A stretch of 16,785 nt of DNA, taken from contig CAIVCU010000353.1 of the NCBI GenBank assembly GCA_903904495.1, positions 1 through 16,785 on the forward strand, given 5' to 3'. Source of the stretch: an uncultured Chlorobiaceae bacterium. Lineage in GTDB: Bacteria; Bacteroidota; Chlorobiia; Chlorobiales; Chlorobiaceae. The position numbers were made by a program, and so were the translations under genes. Of the stretch, positions 14,579-16,785 are shown piece by piece. Position 1 is the stretch's first letter. Each line of letters begins with the position of its first letter. The notes below the pieces were generated by a model. The model was given only the letters and a program-made list of their open reading frames with translations, was not told where the DNA came from and made no database searches.

Positions 14579-15268
14579 TCAACTTCCTGCACGTCTGAGA
14601 ATTATAGCATATTCATGTAATTCTGACATCGGTTTACTCTTTATATACAGACACCACTCAACATTAATATACGCGCCTGTTGCTGTTTTAAATCGCGAAT
14701 GAAATGAGACAATATCATCTTCCGGCCTTTGCGGCTTAAGTGCACTCTGTATAGAAGCATAATCTTCCGGATGGATCAAACTGGCCAATTCAACTCCCGA
14801 TAAAGAGTTCTTTTCATACCCTAAAAATTCTTCAAGGGAACCGGTCAAATCAACAAAATGTTCGGCATCATCAATAACTGCATAAGCCTCAATCTCTGGC
14901 TTATGCATATCGACTCCTTTACCGGAGTGAAGACGAACCTGCCTGAAAAGATTATCCATTTCAACACGATACCGTGACAACGCCATGGCATTACTGAGTG
15001 GAGCCAGTGAGTCGCCTTTTGAATAACCACTCTGCAACCATTGAATATCTGCACCATCCTTTATCAGACGCTCAAGCATTTTTTTCCCGGGCTGACATTT
15101 CCCCTTTAGATAAGGGGTCATTTGAGCCGGATATTTTATCCCTGTTGTTCTGCAGAACGAGTTGACGGATCCATGTTTTTTCAGAATGTATTCCCTGAGC
15201 CGCTGGCTGAATCCGTTATTGGAAGCGGTAGATACAGGTGATTCGTTGATCAGTACCATTGTAGTCAA
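14579..15268 (-). CDS. HTH (phage-repressor type) plus PAS sensor regulator
   Basis: A two-domain regulator of about 229 residues. Residues 20-80 look like a CI-repressor-type helix-turn-helix (FSQRLREYILKKHGSVNSFC, then YPAQMTPYLKGKCQPGKKML and ADIQWLQSG). Residues about 126-226 look like a PAS domain (LTGSLEEFLGYEKNSLSG, LIHPEDYASI, FHSRFKTATGAYINVEWCL). The PAS part could sense a small ligand or redox state and alter DNA binding. The frame opens with TTG at 15268; the ATG at 15259, three codons later, is the more conventional start, and neither has a clear ribosome site. No kinase, GGDEF or other output is attached. A short AT palindrome lies upstream and could be an autoregulatory site. 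It lies between kup and the ArsA-like gene on the same strand. Targets are unknown. Confidence 0.8.
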   Translation of the reverse strand: MTTMVLINESPVSTASNNGFSQRLREYILKKHGSVNSFCRTTGIKYPAQMTPYLKGKCQPGKKMLERLIKDGADIQWLQSGYSKGDSLAPLSNAMALSRYRVEMDNLFRQVRLHSGKGVDMHKPEIEAYAVIDDAEHFVDLTGSLEEFLGYEKNSLSGVELASLIHPEDYASIQSALKPQRPEDDIVSFHSRFKTATGAYINVEWCLYIKSKPMSELHEYAIILRRAGS

Positions 15269-15281
15269 AGAAGCTTGATTG

Positions 15282-15294
15282 ATATATCATATAT
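15282..15294. repeat. AT palindrome upstream of the HTH-PAS gene
   Basis: ATATAT-C-ATATAT is an inverted repeat about 14-25 bases upstream of the possible starts of the HTH-PAS gene. It may be an operator or part of a promoter. In such AT-rich DNA it may also be chance. Confidence 0.22.
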
Positions 15295-15414
15295 ACGGTC
15301 TAATATAAAGCTATTTGATTGACTTTTCTACGCAGTTTTATCATATACGACGTCAGCAAGATCCCAGCTTTCTCGACAAGAAAGTGTCACATAGGAAGTT
15401 GACAGTGCAAACTT

Positions 15415-16785
15415 TTATATCTGAACAAGAAGGCCGATCTCAATCACCTGTCCGGCGGGAAGATTATAGTATGCTGTTGCACTGAGCGCATTCCGGGCCA
15501 TTATTGCAAAAAGTTTTTTGCGCCACACAACCATTTTAGACTTGATGCCGGTAACAATTTTTTCCCGACTCAGGAAAAAGCTGATCGCTTCGGGTTTAAA
15601 CTGAAGGCCTTGATGATTTGCCATGTCAATAACCTGGCTGATATCAGGATATTCAAGAAATCCGTATCTCGCAACAACTTTGAAAAAGCCGTCACTCAAT
15701 TTTGTTACCTCAACCTTATTAGGGCCATGGACCCTCGGAACTCTTTCTAAGCTGAAATGAAAAAGAGCCACTTCCGAATGCAATACCTTGTTATGTCGAA
15801 GATTATGAAGCATGGCCATGGGAATCGTATCGGGATTTGCTGTCAGATATACTGCCTGACCCTTCACTCTCTGAGGCTGCTGCAATAAGATGCTCTGCAG
15901 GAACTCATCAACCGATAATGTACGGTCCTTCAATTGCTTCAGCAGAAGAATGCGTCCCTCATTCCAGGTAACCATAAGAGAAAACACAGCAAAACCGATC
16001 AACAAGGGAAACCATGCGCCATGAAGCAATTTTGTCATGCTGGCGCCAAAAAAGGAAAGGTCAATAATCGCAAAAAAACTGATCATGACGTTTAGGGCCA
16101 TCCGGTTCCATTTCCAGATATCACTTGCAACGTAATAAAATAAAATGGTAGAAATCAGCATGGTTGCTGTTACCGCAACACCGTATGCAGCAGCAAGCTG
16201 GCTGGACGAACCAAAACCGGCAACGAGGCCGATTGTTGCTATCATTAACGACCAGTTTGCCGCCGGAACATAAATCTGCCCCATATGTCTGGCCGAAGTA
16301 TGCGTCACCGTCAGACGTGGAAGATACCCGAGCTGGATAGCTTGCTGGGTCAATGAAAAAACGCCTGTAATCAGCGCCTGAGAGGCAATAATGGTTGCGG
16401 ATGTAGCAAGAATCACCATTGGAATCATTCCCCATGATGGAACAAGACCATAAAAAGGATTATGGGACTCCTGAGGAAAGTTCAGCAGCAGCGCACCCTG
16501 TCCGAAATAGTTCAGCAGTAATGCTGGAAGTACAAGCAGTGCCCAGGTCAAACGTATAGGACTTTTACCAAAATGACCCATATCGGCATAGAGAGCCTCA
16601 GCTCCTGTAACAGACAGGAAGACTGCCCCAAGAACCATAAAGCCCTGAATATGGTTGCTGAGCAAAAACGAAATACCATACCAGGGCAGTATCGCCTGCA
16701 ATACCTGCGGGTAGCGTTGAATTTCAATAATACCAAGTATGCCGATGACTGCAAACCACAGAAAGATAATAGGTCCGAAAAGGGC
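15415..16785 (-). CDS. kup: Kup-family potassium uptake transporter, C-terminal part
   Basis: The 456 visible codons lack the N-terminus, which lies beyond the right edge; full Kup proteins have about 620-630 residues. The frame is open to the last base (ALFGPIIFLWFAVIGILGII), matching the Kup core. Further landmarks are LGAVFLSVTGAEALYADMGH, LLNYFGQGALLL, NPFYGLVPSW, IIASQALITGVFSLTQQAI and YGVAVTATMLIS. These are followed by the last membrane helices (to about 15960) and the cytoplasmic C-terminal beta domain ending in LLVQI. Kup proteins take up K+ at the inner membrane, probably with protons. The most upstream in-frame start-like codon in the window, TTG at 16701, is internal and not a true start. 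The HTH-PAS gene follows on the same strand after 146 bases. Confidence 0.95.
   Translation of the reverse strand, partial: ALFGPIIFLWFAVIGILGIIEIQRYPQVLQAILPWYGISFLLSNHIQGFMVLGAVFLSVTGAEALYADMGHFGKSPIRLTWALLVLPALLLNYFGQGALLLNFPQESHNPFYGLVPSWGMIPMVILATSATIIASQALITGVFSLTQQAIQLGYLPRLTVTHTSARHMGQIYVPAANWSLMIATIGLVAGFGSSSQLAAAYGVAVTATMLISTILFYYVASDIWKWNRMALNVMISFFAIIDLSFFGASMTKLLHGAWFPLLIGFAVFSLMVTWNEGRILLLKQLKDRTLSVDEFLQSILLQQPQRVKGQAVYLTANPDTIPMAMLHNLRHNKVLHSEVALFHFSLERVPRVHGPNKVEVTKLSDGFFKVVARYGFLEYPDISQVIDMANHQGLQFKPEAISFFLSREKIVTGIKSKMVVWRKKLFAIMARNALSATAYYNLPAGQVIEIGLLVQI

Noticed and set aside
14445..14702. 85-codon plus-strand frame starting at GTG between the ArsA-like and HTH-PAS genes
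   Set aside because: Its first half looks charged and protein-like, but nearly half overlaps the HTH-PAS gene antisense. It has a GTG start and resembles no family I know.

Overview
The window looks like chromosome of a green sulfur bacterium (Chlorobiaceae, Chlorobium-like). The strongest marker is a 73-residue chlorosome envelope protein (CsmB type). Supporting signs are a flavodoxin-like protein that ends in the small domain found at the C-terminus of light-independent protochlorophyllide reductase subunit B, a DUF1997 protein, and an ArsA ATPase with a C-terminal HSP20-like domain. No rRNA, tRNA, CRISPR array or insertion sequence was seen.

Region 1 (1-2872, minus strand): a regulated efflux locus. 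Two near-identical CsoR/FrmR-type repressor genes lie in tandem, each behind an ATACC/GGTAT inverted repeat. They are followed by a TolC-type outer membrane protein, a drastically shortened RND adaptor lipoprotein, and the start of an RND permease that runs off the left edge. The repressors carry Cys-Asn-Cys where copper sensors carry Cys-His-Cys. This recalls persulfide-sensing CstR and is suggestive in a sulfide-oxidising organism.

Region 2 (2948-5189): photosynthesis-associated genes. A DUF1997 gene and the flavodoxin/PCP_red fusion are on the minus strand. An AT-rich 534-base gap contains what looks like a broken small gene. csmB follows on the plus strand with a clear terminator.

Region 3 (5271-9885, plus strand): a tightly packed set of AmgK-like sugar kinase, MurU-like nucleotidyltransferase, NamZ/DUF1343 exo-N-acetylmuramidase without a signal peptide, and a sodium:solute symporter. 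Together they read as a route that imports or recovers N-acetylmuramic acid (MurNAc) sugars and turns them into UDP-MurNAc. This is the most coherent pathway in the window.

Region 4 (10019-16785): mixed genes. These are an orphan receiver-domain protein, an atypical SDR oxidoreductase, an exported two-domain pentapeptide-repeat protein, a conserved 97-residue protein of unknown function, the ArsA-HSP20 ATPase, a phage-repressor-type HTH plus PAS regulator, and the C-terminal three quarters of a Kup potassium transporter that runs off the right edge.
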